Below are positions 10,974-22,149 of a stretch of 64,000 bases of DNA, one piece after another. The DNA comes from Mastigamoeba balamuthi (Eukaryota > Evosea > Mastigamoebida > Mastigamoebidae): contig CACRSC010000026.1 of NCBI GenBank assembly GCA_902651635.1, forward strand, positions 176,953-240,952, given 5' to 3'. Position numbers and translations under genes: made by a program. How positions within the stretch are numbered: the stretch's first letter is position 1; each line of letters begins with the position of its first letter. The notes under the pieces are model-generated. The model saw only the letters and a program-made list of their open reading frames with translations, did not search any database and was not told where the DNA came from.

Positions 10974-12860
10974 AGGCCTCTGTGGGCTGCTGAGACCACC
11001 ACGTGTGCTTTGCTGAAGCACCAGGGGCCCTAAGCATCTCGCGGTCTGCTGGTGCTGCTGGTGCTGCTGCTGGAGCTGGTGCCAGACACCACTGGATCTT
11101 CAAAGGCGAACAAGGAAGAAGACAATGTGATGCAGCTGATGCAGCTGGTGCAGCTGGAGCCACATACTTCTCATTACTTTTCTTCCTCGTCCTCTTGCAT
11201 ATCGTTGCCTTCTCCTTGTGCTCCTCCTGGTCGTTGTCCCTGTTGCACTCTGCCACCTTCTTGCCCTGCAGCTCGTCAATGGACTTGGAGCTGGAGCTCT
11301 CAGTCTCGTCTCCAGATGCAGAAGACATTTCCTTGCCGGCCTGCTTGGCTCCCTTGATCTTGTCCTTGATGCTTCTAACAGCATTGAGCATGGCTTTGGG
11401 GCCATCCATGGCACGCCCCCTCGCACTGAGGCGGCTGAGGTGACACATCTCAGCTGCAACAGCAGTCAGTGTCATGGTTGCATTCTGCATGGTGTTCTCC
11501 ATCGGGTCTCAGAATGGAGTGATGAAGTACATGAGCTCCAGGCAGTCAGTTCTTGCCTGAACTGCCTCCTCTGTGGTCAGAATGACCCTGTTCCTGGTCA
11601 GGGTGAAGATGGTATTGATGGAGGCCTGCACAACAGCGTCCTCTTACTGCTGACCTGCCTTAGGCATTGTTGCCTGCCTGTACTGCTGCAGCAGTGGGCT
11701 GAAAAGCAAGTTAGACTGGTTATGCTGGTGACTTTTTCTGTATGCTGGTGGCACATAAACAAAAAGGAACAGTTAACTCAAAAATGATTATTAAAGCAAT
11801 TGAAATACAAGTAAAAGACAGAGGAAATACATACAAATTGATCGCGCCCTCACTGTTGCACAGAATGTAGTCGATGTAGAAGAACTGCCGTGCTGTCAGC
11901 ACAACAGGGTGCCTTACAGCACCACAGGGGATGCTGATCACTGCGTTCTTCTTCTGCATGCCAGCCACTGAAAACTCCAGATTAAGGACGAGGCAGCTCA
12001 ACTGCTTCTTCATGCTGGTGTTGACCGTAATGATGAGGTTGAGAAGAATGATGAGAGTCCACTTGTCCTCCACATAGGCCCAGTACACACTGCTGGACTG
12101 CAGCAACAAGGCCCATTTACCGGATTCCATGTGGTACACATCCCAGAAGTACACGCCACGCAGGCCCATGCAATTGAGGGCCAGTCACGAGGCATGGGAC
12201 AGTCATTGACCTGATCACTGGCAGATATGTCCCAGTCTGTTTCGATTGAGTCAGACATTAGAATTGAGAATGAAGGGCATATTGCTCTGGCACTGGCTTC
12301 CTTGGGAATCATGCTGCTATCCATGGTGATGTCTCCAGGGCATGGTTGAGTACAAGGCCATGAGGTCAGCCCAGCTCATTTGTGCTCTGCTGGATGACCC
12401 GCCACACAGGGGTCCATGGCAGCAACCTGCTGCCTGGTGCGCACCCCAGCACCCTGAAATGCCCCCCAGTCGCAGGAAGCAGAGGAAGCTGGCCATGGCC
12501 GGGGCTTCTGCCATGGCTGGAGCTCCCTGGCACCAGAGGAAGCAGGTCATCTTACGTTCTGGTCCTGCATGCTGGTGGGCTCAGCACTAGGGGCCCCCCA
12601 CTGTTGCTGTTGTCCTCGTTCCCCTGGTCCTGTTGCTCGTCCCCCACGTTCCCCTCCTGCTCATCCAGCTGCTCGTCCAGCTGCTCAGCCTCTGCATTGT
12701 CCTGCTGCTCGGCCTCTGCATCGTCCTGCTGCTTGGTGTCACCATCCTGCAGCTCAGTCTTCTTGTCCTGCTCCATCAGCTGCTCATTTGCCTTCTCTGG
12801 CTCATTGTCCTGCTGCTGCTGGGGCTCAGGAGACAGCTCAGGCTCAATAGCTGGTCATGG
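10974..12860 (-). CDS. Unrecognised spliced gene(s) of the repeat island, approximate
   Basis: Minus-strand frames with protein-like composition, split by probable introns. From the 5' side: a Glu/Gln/Asp-rich acidic segment at 12552-12850 (AEAEQQDNAEAEQLDEQLDE); a segment at about 11830-12180 (GLRGVYFWDVYHMESGKWAL ... VVLTARQFFYIDYIL) ending at a GT donor; a diverged copy of the start of the coiled-coil gene at 11500-11710; and a final Ser/Lys/Ala-rich part 10974-11502 (MLNAVRSIKDKIKGAKQAGK) that stops at 10974. I cannot tell whether these belong to one gene or to two nested elements. No family is recognised. Confidence 0.35.
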
Positions 12861-12899
12861 AAACCACTTCTATAACATAAATTATGTCAGGCTGTAAAG

Positions 12900-13060
12900 G
12901 GATGCAGTGCCAGTGATTGTGCTGGTGGCAATATAATTTATATGCTGGCAGCATAATGACTGGCATAAGTATGTGCCAGCAGCATATACTATGTACTGCC
13001 AGCACTGTCGCCGGTACAGAATTAAACCGCTGGCACATAGCATGTGCCAGCAGATGATTG
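12900..13060. repeat. Cluster of short palindromic units
   Basis: Several units of the type TGCTGGCAGCATA / TATATGCTGG / ATGTGCCAGCAG lie here within 160 bp. Other clusters are at about 5695-5790, 7240-7300, 8445-8495, 10598-10630, 13378-13460, 14620-14705 and 15340-15450. The core ATGCTGGCAGCAT is palindromic except for its middle base. Units sit between genes, inside probable introns and at repeat ends. Confidence 0.75.
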
Positions 13061-13189
13061 TGTGTTTGAAAAGGGAAGAACTCACCAGAACAGCATGTTG
13101 TTGAGGCCTGCGATGCAGCAGGGACTTGATCAGAGGATGTAGGCACACCCAGCCTCTCGCATCCATGCTGCACAACACAGCATATATAC

Positions 13190-15450
13190 TGATGGTATAG
13201 GGCACAGACAACCTGCAGGTGGCTGTAGGGTGTGATTTTCAGCATCTGGACAGTCATGCCACGATGCTGCATGGTGTGGTGTGGGGGGGAATAGTACCCA
13301 ATGATGACTACCTCCAGTGTGTGCAGTCGGACATGCTCTACATACTAGCAGTACGTTGTTTTTGTTACATTAGTTTTCCTACATGCTGCTGGCATATACT
13401 TATATGCTGGCAGCACATAATTATATGCTGGAGGCACATAATTATGTCAGCAGCACATGCCAACAGAGAGCATGCTCTGGCATCTCACTTTGCATCACTC
13501 CAGCAACATACTGACCTGCCTTGTTTTTGTAGGAGGGTGTGGTACTTCCTAACGTACTGCCCATGGGTGTTCTGCCCTCAGAACAGCCACCTGATGACGT
13601 GCAGCAAACCGTGGAGTTGTGTGCAACGTACTGCCCACTGGTACCACACTCCATGTCCTGCCTCTCGAGTGCAGCTCCTGCACATTTGCGTGGATGTCTT
13701 TGTCTGGCAGCTCTCTGTCATGCCCGCAACCGGGATGTACTGCAACAAGGTGCCCTCTGTCAGTTCCTCCTGTGAAGAGCTGCAACAGGCATCTGTCCAC
13801 ACTCATCAGCTGCCAGATGTGGACTGGTGGCAGCACAGAGTCTGCACAGACTGCCTCTTATATGGACATGGTCCGTTTCGTGGAGGAGACTTGCTTGGGA
13901 GTGGCCACAGGAGGCATTGGTGCCCAGCTGCCCCTGATGCCAATGTTTGAGGGCGACCAGCAGGTGTTCTCCAAGCTATGGCAAATGCATGACCAGGAAG
14001 ACAGCCCGCTGCACAGTACAATCATCCCGTCACTGGCTGGCTGGCACCAGATGAAGACAATGGCCTTTGCAATCAGGAAGATGTGGGACTGCCTCATTAC
14101 CCTGACTCTGGCTTTTCTGGATCACAAGGGAACGAAGGACATGCTCAAGAACTTCATTCAGCTGGATGACACGATCGTGCTTCTGGTCTCTGCCCTGCTA
14201 CCATGGGTGCTGCAGACTGTCACGTTCCATGCAAGCTATGACCGACCCCACAGTTCTGATGTCGATCAACTGTCTTGCCCAGTGTCAGGACATTCCCTCT
14301 CATTCCCAGAGTCTTCTGTGCTTCTGCCTGCACTATGGGCTGCCCTACTGCTATATGAGGCCACAGTACGTGCTGGGTGGTCTCTGGAGTTCATAGGGCT
14401 CCTGCAGCTCTGTCCACAGCTGTTCTATGCCACTCGACACCACCAGTACAAGGTGATGACTGCCCAGTTCCTCAGTTTATAGATTGCTGGTGGCTTGCAT
14501 CCAACTCACAGGGCTGCCATTCTTGAGACCATCACTCTTCGGACGAATAGGGCCAGTCCTTACGCTCACTGCAGTGATGACTACTGTGAAAAGGTCCGTT
14601 TTCCTCTTATGCCATTGTATATGCTGCTGGCATATGCTATATGCCACTGGCACATGCTATATGCTGCCGGCATATGCTATGTGCCACTGGTATAAGTGCC
14701 AGTAAATAACATAACTTCACCTAATTCACTCATTGCGACACACTGTACTCTCACAGATGGTAAGAAGCATCAAGGCACACTGCAAGGCATCCCTGCCATC
14801 AATCCAGCAGCATTCCAGGCTCATCTCAGTTGCCAAGGACAACGACAACTGGTTGGAGCACTGTGTTCATCCAGATTCGCCCTTCAATTGTGATGCTGAT
14901 GCTCAGGAGCTGTGACACAGGCTCAGCACCATCAAGGGAACTACTGAGAAGGTCAAACGCCTTGGAGAGCACATCATGCAGGTGACTCGTCACACAGAAA
15001 GAGAGTCTCCTCTTTGGAGCAATATGAACCTAGACTCCTGGCTCTCCAACTCCAATGAGCTACTCCCGACCAGTCCTCTGCAGATGGACCTTGAGATGTT
15101 TGAAGAGGGATTCATCAACCCAGATGCATCCTTTAATGGCCTGAACGACGTTATGACTGATCCAAAGGACTGCATCATGGATTGTGCTGAGTGCAGTGAT
15201 GCTGATGATACTCTCTCCTCTGATGAAATCCTGAGTATGACTAAAGCAATGAAACCAGTTGGTTATTACAATTGAAAGTCACTGTGTCTACTTTGAATGT
15301 CTTATTGATTATCATTGATCACAAAACTACTGATACTGTTCATGCCGACTCATATGCTGGCTTAGATGCTGGCAATACACTGTGCCACCGGCATAGTTGA
15401 TGGCCGAGCTGTGCTGCTGGCATATAGCCTGGCACATATGCTGGCACATA
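13190..15450 (+). repeat. Right arm of the large inverted repeat, fullest copy, with spliced gene remnants
   Basis: Inverted partner of 5690-7520 and the longest of three copies (third at 15590-16530). On the plus strand it reads like a spliced gene of unknown family: HATMLHGVVWGGIVPNDDY to a GT donor at 13350, then after an acceptor at 13532 GVVLPNVLPMGVLPSEQPPD, then from about 13740 to 14210 SYMDMVRFVEETCLGVATGG, HSTIIPSLAGWHQMKTMAFA and MLKNFIQLDDTIVLLVSALL, then 14350-14580 FIGLLQLCPQLFYATRHHQY. Terminal pieces follow at 14735-15275 (WLEHCVHPDSPFNCDADAQE, acidic end SDADDTLSSDEILSMTKAMK). The copies are rearranged and probably not all functional. The shape recalls helical proteins carried by eukaryotic DNA repeats, but I cannot name it. 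Confidence 0.5.
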
Positions 15451-15589
15451 TCGCCTTTGTCGCAAATCACTTGATTTGAAAAATTTCTGTGAAATCGTGC
15501 TTCAATTGCTTCCAAGAGCTTCTGATATGAAGAGCATGTACTATTGATCATTTGTAACGATTTAGACCCTTTTGATAGGAGGTCCCACC

Positions 15590-16530
15590 CATCAGCAAGC
15601 CACCAGCAATCCATAAACTGAGGACATGAGCAGTAATAACCTTGTACTGGTGGTATCAAGTGGCATAGAACAGCTGTGGACAGAGCTGCAGGAGTCCTAT
15701 GAACTTCAGAGACCTCCCAGCACGTACTGTGGCCCTCATGTAACAGTAGGGCATGTTGTTGCAGTACATCCCCCAGAAGAAAGTCCAATGAACAACCTCT
15801 CCCAGCACCTCTTGAACAGGTCGTGGGCATGACAGAGAGCTATCAGACAGAGACATCCACGCAAATGTGCAGGAGCTGCACTCAAGAGGCAGGAAATGGG
15901 AGTATGACACCAGTGGGCAGTACATTGCACATAACTTCACAGTTTGCTGTACATCATCAGGTGGCTATTGTGAGGGCAGAACACCTATTACACCCTCCAA
16001 CAAAAACCAGACAGGTCAGTATGTTGCTGAAGTGATGCAAAGTGAGATGCCAGAACATGCTCTATGCTGGTATATAGCATGTGTTACCTGCATATAATTA
16101 GATATGAAAACTAATGTAACAAAAACAACGTACTGCTAGTATGTAGAGCATGTCCAACTTCACACGCTGAAGGTAGTCATCATTGGGTACTATTCCCCCC
16201 CACACCACACCATGCAGCATCGTGGCATGCCTGTCCAGATGCTGAAAATCACACCCTACAGCCACCTGCAGGTTATCTGCAACCTGCACGCAGTGTTTCT
16301 GCAGCAGCATGGCCTGCTTGTGCCACTCCCTCCAAGTACAAATGTACAGCATGCATGAGAGCATCTGGGTCTGCTGATGGTGCAGCAGACACTCCCACGT
16401 GCTGAGACACTCTCACCCATCTTTTGAGTGCTCTCTGTCACTCACGCCATGCCCTTCTCAATTGCTTTGCCCTCTAAATAAAAGCAATTGTCCAACAAAT
16501 GATTTTCCTCTCAAAATTGTGTTAGATGTG
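15590..16530 (-). repeat. Third, shortened copy of the arm element
   Basis: Same orientation as the left arm: 15590-16130 matches 6570-7330 and 16130-16340 matches 7330-7520. It then joins directly to a copy of the 3' end of the coiled-coil gene (16340-16530 matches about 8190-8400), so roughly 0.7 kb present in the left unit is missing. This shows that the left arm and the coiled-coil gene belong to one mobile or duplicated unit. Confidence 0.7.
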
Positions 16531-16554
16531 CATCAGCATCAATGACTGTTATTT

Positions 16555-17597
16555 GATACTGATCTTCTTGATGGCAGTAAGAATGTTCTTCAAGGGCTTA
16601 TAGTGTGAGGTCCTCAGGTGATTCATCCACCTGTTGTGATTTGCCATAGCAGATGGCCTCACCTGACTCGCTGACCTTGCAGGTATATGCCTGAAAGATC
16701 ACAATGTCTGCAACATGAACAGCTGCATGCAAAGTAGCATGCTGAGTATCAGGAAGTCGGGGTACTGCTCTATGTGAGCTTCACTTCACGCCATGGATAA
16801 TGTGTATTACTAAGTACTTATTCAGTGTCATGCAATTGACACTGGCCTCCTGTGCTGCAGCTCGAAAAGACATCCCACCATTCTTCGACAGCAGGCAGAG
16901 TTCATGCAGTATCTGTGTTGTGGGGCAGGGTCAGCCACTGTGGAACACAACATCTCTGCAGATGAACCTTTTGAAGATGAGTGGCGTCTTTGGAAGCCAG
17001 CAGGGTGCGCATTGTGCTTCATGAAGCTCGTGTTTAATTTGTGCAGGGATGCGTACACACGTGCAAAAGACTGCGCGTACTGCAAAAATGTGATAATTAC
17101 AAATTACCTGTCACAGTAATTATGAAGTTTTGGCACAGAATTTTAAGCCCCCTTTCACGAGTATTGTCTAAATTTCCCCTGTCCGAAGTAATACCATGCA
17201 CGGCAGTGATGATAACAAGATCCCTCAACAATGCTGCAATCTTGGATATCTATCTCACAAGATCTTTGACAGAGCCCAAAAATTGCAGGTCCAGGAGAAC
17301 ACCATTTTATGTGGGTGTTTCATTGAATGATGACTGTTCAAAGGGGGCCCTCAATTCCTGCCAGCAAGTGCCTCCACGTGCTGAAAGTAGACCGCCGTCG
17401 GCGTAATCAGACTCGGAGAGAAGGTCTTGGCAGGACCAGAGGCGACGATGAAGGCGTTGCCAACGGAGGGGAAGTAGGACTGCTGGATGGTGTTGTAGTT
17501 GTTACCAGTAAGGCTCCAGCCATTGAAATAGGGGGTCATGGCGATGAGCTGCTCGCCGTAGTAGTCCGAGGTGAGGGCGAAGCTGACTGTGAAGTTG
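16555..17597. repeat. Direct repeat D2, copy 2 (ends at the scaffold join)
   Basis: Second copy of 9570-10595. It ends with the same protease fragment (minus strand, 17351-17597, stop at 17351) and at exactly the same base (GACTGTGAAGTTG) as copy 1, but the next position is the single N at 17598, so what follows in the genome is unknown. Confidence 0.8.
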
Positions 17598-17598
17598 N
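17598..17598. other. Single-N scaffold join
   Basis: One undetermined base joins the protease fragment to an unrelated gene on the minus strand (17599-19275). The join coincides with the end of repeat D2, which makes it likely that two contigs were placed next to each other here without sequence across. Confidence 0.7.
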
Positions 17599-19275
17599 AG
17601 GGATGAGGGGTCGGAGCCATGAGGTTGTTGTTGATGAGGGCAAGGACGGAGGGATCGATGCGATCGATGGCATTTATGAACTTGGCAAAGAAGTTCTTCT
17701 TGACGCAGGTGTGGCTGAGGAAGGAGCACTTGTGAAGGGCGATGTTGTACAGCTCGGAGTGGGTCAAGAAGGACTCGCGCTGATTGCCAGCGGAGTCATG
17801 GGTCCTAAAATGAAGTGAATAACTGAGTAAATAACCGAGGGAAAAGGAAGAGGGAATAGACACCTGAGATGGGCGATACGGACGAGCTGGTCGATCCATG
17901 TCTCGTGGCGAGTGGCCGTGGTGATCTCGTTGATGGCCTTGCTGAAGTACATGATGAGGGGGACTGGCATTGCTGCATGAAATGAATGAGAAAAGGGAGG
18001 GAAGAAAGGAAGGGCAATACTGGAGTGGTAGACAGTGACATGAATGGAGATGAGGCAGAGCATCCTCCAGAAGGACGAGAAGGCAGCCATCACATCACTG
18101 ATGGCAGGGAGCTGAAAGTTGTAGTGCTCCATGACGTGGATGAAGAGGATGGAGATGATGCGGTAGTTGTGGTCGAGCTGGAGGTACGAGGCATTGGAGC
18201 CTGATCCATAGCAGATGACAGGGATCTCCTGCTCGAACATGGTGGAGTGGCCGTGCTTCTTAGCAGCCATGTACTGCTGTGCCACGGCCTGGATGCCAAT
18301 GACGCGCTCGAAGACATGACCGAAGATGTCGCTGAAGGAGATGTTGGTGACCTCGCCGAACTTGTACTGGGCATTGATCTGGTTGAGGGACATGCTGGGA
18401 GGCAGCTCCTCAGCGTGACCAGTGCTGATCTTCTTCTTCTTCTTCTTGGGAGCAGAGGAAGGGACGGGTGCTTGGGAGGACATGACATCCTCCTCCTCAT
18501 CGATGACGCGGAAGCGATCATCCACTGGACAATCTCCTGCAAATGGAAAAAGGCCAGCATTAGAAAAAGGTCAAATTTTTGCGCACGCGCGTATACGTGT
18601 ATCCGCATAAAATCTAAGGTATTTTGATATCCCTTTTTACCTATTGAAATGGTCCCACTTTCCAAACCCTCCCAAAAACGTCAAATTTTCGCGCATGCAC
18701 GTATACGCGCACGCGCGTAAAATCTGGGATTTTGACCTATGTCAAATGATGCCACAAAACATTCAATCTTTAATTAATAAGCAAAAAATTGATCAAAAAC
18801 AACGTTTTACCATACAGTACTCTTAAAATCCCATCATGTATGATATACCAAAAAGTCCCATTTTATGCGGATGCGCATATATGCGCATGCACGAAAAAAT
18901 GGGCTTTTTGGGGTGGGGGGAAAAATGTAGCTAAGTTACAGTGCTATCCGCAAAGGAAAAACATACCTTTAGTCTGAGCTGCCTGGATGGCTGTCAGCTC
19001 TGCCCTTGCCAGCTTTGCTACCTCTGCTGCTCCCTGTTCATGGAGTGAGTGGGAGATAATAAGGGCTATGCTTTACCTTGGTGCACTTGTGTGCTATCGC
19101 CATCTTGATGATGTCCTTCTGGTTCATCCCGCCATGCATCCACTTCCACTGCACCACGTTCGTCAGTCACGACACGAAGCACCCCAGCAGCATGATGTCC
19201 GGGTTCTTCTGCAGGAACTCCGGGTCTGCCAATGGGATGGCCAACCCTACGTACTCTGTGTTTGCACTCATCTTT
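17599..19275 (-). CDS. Unrecognised spliced gene, 3' end lost at the scaffold join
   Basis: Minus-strand exons with clear protein character. A possible start is near 19272 (MSANTEYVGLAIPLADPEFL). Then come HGGMNQKDIIKMAIAHKCTK to a donor at about 19077, GAAEVAKLARAELTAIQAAQ (about 18969-19034), and a long exon from 18533 (VDDRFRVIDEEEDVMSS, a run of lysines, HAEELPPSMSLNQINAQYKF, HSTMFEQEIPVICYGSGSNA, NYRIISILFIHVMEHYNFQL). After that PLIMYFSKAINEITTATRHE (about 17960) and SELYNIALHKCSFLSHTCVK with NNNLMAPTPHP up to the N. The intron 18534-18968 is unusually long (about 435 nt). The protein is mostly helical and has a lysine-run stretch that could be a nuclear signal. Family unknown; it lies among repeats and next to a transposon. 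Confidence 0.45.
18570..18900. repeat. Three alternating purine-pyrimidine blocks in one intron
   Basis: Blocks at about 18576-18610 (CGCACGCGCGTATACGTGTA), 18690-18720 (GCGCATGCACGTATACGCGC) and 18862-18893 (GATGCGCATATATGCGCATG) are almost strict alternations of purine and pyrimidine and partly self-complementary. The first and third are inverted copies of each other with flanks TTTT / AAAAT. Confidence 0.7.
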
Positions 19276-19776
19276 GTTCTGTCTGTTTTGACCATTATCT
19301 CCCTCGGTTTTATGCACCCAAAATATCTACAACCATCTTTCCTTCTTGTTTCCATTATTATCTCTGCTCCTGTGCCCCTTCAAAATATCTCCATCATATC
19401 TTCCTTACATTCTGCAGTCTTGCCAATGGCTTCATCAATGTTGCCCACACTTCTTCTCCTTATCTCCATTCTCCCCCTCTCCTCTGCTACCCTCTTCCCC
19501 TCCAGTCCCAGTGATGGGGTATTCCTATTCCTCCCATTTCCAGCTAACTTCCTATATAGGGCCCTACCCATGGATGGTCCACCTATGCTATGCCCCCCTC
19601 TGCCCTTCACTGGATTCCCTCGTCTGCCTCTGGCCCCAGAGCAATGCCCTTCCTCATTGGCACTCCTCGCGACTACTTTGACCTCCTCCTCTCCCCTGCC
19701 TTCATCCAGCATCTCTGCAATGTACTCTCTTCCCTTCTTCCCTTTCCTTTCATTTCTCCTCTCATTATTCCCCTAG

Positions 19777-20714
19777 GAAACAAACTACTTTGCCTCTGCG
19801 GTTTATCCCTGTCGGATTTCATTCCGCAATAGGGCTAAGTTCCTGGCCCGCTGGTTTCCTGTCACTCTCCTAGAGATGTATTGCTACCTCTCTCTCATAC
19901 TTCTCGATGGTATGTATGCTCTCTCTCTTTCTTTCACTCCCTCTGGCCTCCTGTCCTCACCTCCTGTCCTGACCCCCTGTCCTCACCCCCTGTCCTGACC
20001 CCCTGTTCTCACCCCCTGTTCTCACCCCCTGTCCTTCTAGGTCTCAATCCAACCCACTCCTGGGATGAACACTGGAGAGGCTGGACTGCAAACCCCCATT
20101 TCCTTCAGGCTATGCGCCTCTATAGGTTCAAGGACATTCACAGGTGTTTTCACGTCTCAAATAACAAGTCCTTCACAACCTCTCTTGTTGATCCTCTCTT
20201 CAATGAGGTCCTCTCAAACAGTCAGCAATATTGGTCCCCTTTCGAATGGGTCACTGTCGATAAGGGAATTGTCCCCTTCAAGGGCCAGTGCCGTTTCAGG
20301 CAGTATGTCCCTGGCAAACCACACCCCANNNNNNNNNNNNNNNNNNNNNNNNNNNNNNNNNTACTGACTTCCTCTCTGCTGTTGCCCTGGACCTCAACTC
20401 CTGTGGCCTTTCTATGGATCAGACAGAGGCCACTAAATGGGTGTCAAACTTGCACCCCTGGTTTCGGCCTTTCTCTGCTGCCCTTAAGTCCACCTCTCTA
20501 CCTGCCAATCATACTCTCGTTTCTCAATCGTGAGTTTTCCCTTTCGTTTTTCCTTTTTCTCATTCTGTTTAGGTCAAATCCCATCAAAAGTGGCAAGTGT
20601 GCTGCCTGTAAATCGTCTACTGAAAAGAGAGGTTCCAGGACTACCTTCCTTTGCACTCAGTGCAACCAGTGGTTTCATCGTCATTGTTGGCGGGTCACTC
20701 ACACACAACAATAA
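19777..20714 (+). mobile_element. piggyBac-type transposase, interrupted by an assembly gap
   Basis: Exons 19777-19909, 20041 to about 20531 (with N at 20329-20361) and about 20573-20714, joined at GT..AG introns in phase. Diagnostic stretches of the DDE_Tnp_1_7 fold are RCFHVSNNKSFTTSLVDPLF, WVTVDKGIVPFKGQCRFRQY and VPGKP. The end carries the piggyBac zinc-ribbon: CAACKSSTEKRG ... FLCTQCNQWFHRHCW. In autonomous elements the block before PFKG reads DE; here it is DK. The N-terminal part is not clear; 19270-19770 is pyrimidine-rich. I did not identify terminal repeats or TTAA target duplications. It could be an old element or a host-adopted copy. Confidence 0.85.
20329..20361. other. Assembly gap (33 N)
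   Basis: Run of N inside the piggyBac transposase frame; the true gap length is unknown, so the frame across it cannot be judged. Confidence 0.95.
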
Positions 20715-20939
20715 AGTGCCTTTTTCCCTGGTATTTTCTCTCATTTCTTTTTCTTCTTTCTCCAGATATTGTTGCCTGAGTCAAAAATATGCACTTCTGC
20801 ACACTCCTTTTCAATACATATTTGGTACGTTTTCTCATTTTTCCGTATTTGTTTTGGGTCATTTTTGCAACAATAAAGTGCCATTTCGGCCAAAAGCCAA
20901 AATGCCCCAAATGCCCCTTTCCCTCCCACAGGAATATCG

Positions 20940-21650
20940 CCCGATGCGGGTACCTCAAGATCTCCGTGGTGGCTCCTCCGGTGTCCGCGTACTGCCTGCC
21001 CCCCCCATCGCAGCGCGTCTTGCATGGGTTCTTTGCTCTCTGGGCCCTGTGACCTTCGGGAAGTCCGTTGATAGCTGACAATTGTCCCGCCACAACCCAA
21101 CACCCGGATCTCCGGAGGGAGGGGTACAGAGTGCTGGCGAATTGAGGTGCACGGCGCCGGCTCCACACACCGCCATCCATCGCCCTCTTCGCGACACTTG
21201 TACCCTTCCGGACTGCGGCTCGTGCCAGTATCGAGCGAATAGGACAGGCAGGAATGCGTTGAGTCCCTTTTTCGTTACTGAATGGGTGTGGGAACAACAA
21301 AAGAACCAACGGTCTGATCTCAAGCTGAGGGCCCTCCTCACTTCCCCGATTACTGATTACGACGGCGCGGCGACACGTGAAGAAGAAGCCACTAGTCGAA
21401 ATAGCGGTGCCTGTGCAGATACGGCGCTATCCGCGGCGACTCACACGAACGAACAGTTTTCTCCTGATCTCAGAGGGAAAAAGGGATCACAGGGCACGGG
21501 ACATCCCCGCCGCGCGCGTTGAGCCGACTCTGAAAACGGGGAGTTTAAAGAAGGAGGTGACCCATATGGGAGTCCACTGCAATGTCAGGCGGGAATCCGC
21601 TGAGACACCGTTGTAGCCAGTCAGGTTTTCACGGCTCGTGCTCATGATGC
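20940..21650 (+). repeat. Dispersed non-coding repeat R3, copy 1
   Basis: About 0.7 kb that matches, in reverse complement, 34100-34810 and more weakly 38000-38600. Landmarks: GGCTCCTCCGGTGTCCGCG at 20971 against the inverse at 34757; GACAGGCAGGAATG at 21242 against the inverse at 34473; the GGGCACGGGACATCCCCGCC stretch at 21492 against the inverse near 34230. Short frames run through all copies but change register, so I treat it as non-coding. Copies sit upstream of the phosphodiesterase and of two proteases. Confidence 0.7.
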
Positions 21651-22149
21651 GCAGGGACGCAGACTGGGCGGGTGCGATACAAGCAGCCTGTGCAGGCAGT
21701 GCAGTGCTCGGCCTCAATTAAACAAGAGCAAACACGAGCCTTCTGGCAGGCGGGTGTCGTGCTCGCTGGCCTCAGTCGACAAGCAAGGGAGGCAGGGGAG
21801 CTTCTGATCATTCTACTCCGCTCCTGAGAAAAAACGGTCCGCGTACTGTCTGATGCGCGCCGGCGCACAGGGTGTGAGAGCCCATCGTACCCCCCACCCC
21901 TCCTACCGCGCTGCGGCCGAGCAGATTCGCCAAGCAACGAAAGACCGGACAACGAGCTTGCACGACCGTGGTACTTCAGTTGCACAGGCAGTCAGTTGGG
22001 TGCCAGAAGTCAATATCGCATTGCTCGCAAAGTGCCCTTCCCCCCCGCCTTGTGCGGAACGTTCGAGGGGCACCGGGTTGTTGTGCGCCCTGGCCAGCTC
22101 CTCCGTTTTCCCACATAACAAGCCCAAAGGCCAAGCCGCAGGGCTAAGA

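Noticed and set aside
5690-16530. Island as a retroelement or virus-derived insertion
   Set aside because: I saw no reverse transcriptase, integrase, capsid or polymerase motif and no long terminal repeats; the repeats are internal arms with spliced unknown genes.
5690-17600. CRISPR-like array of short repeats
   Set aside because: The palindromic units are irregularly spaced and lie in a spliced eukaryotic context; there are no uniform spacers and no cas genes.
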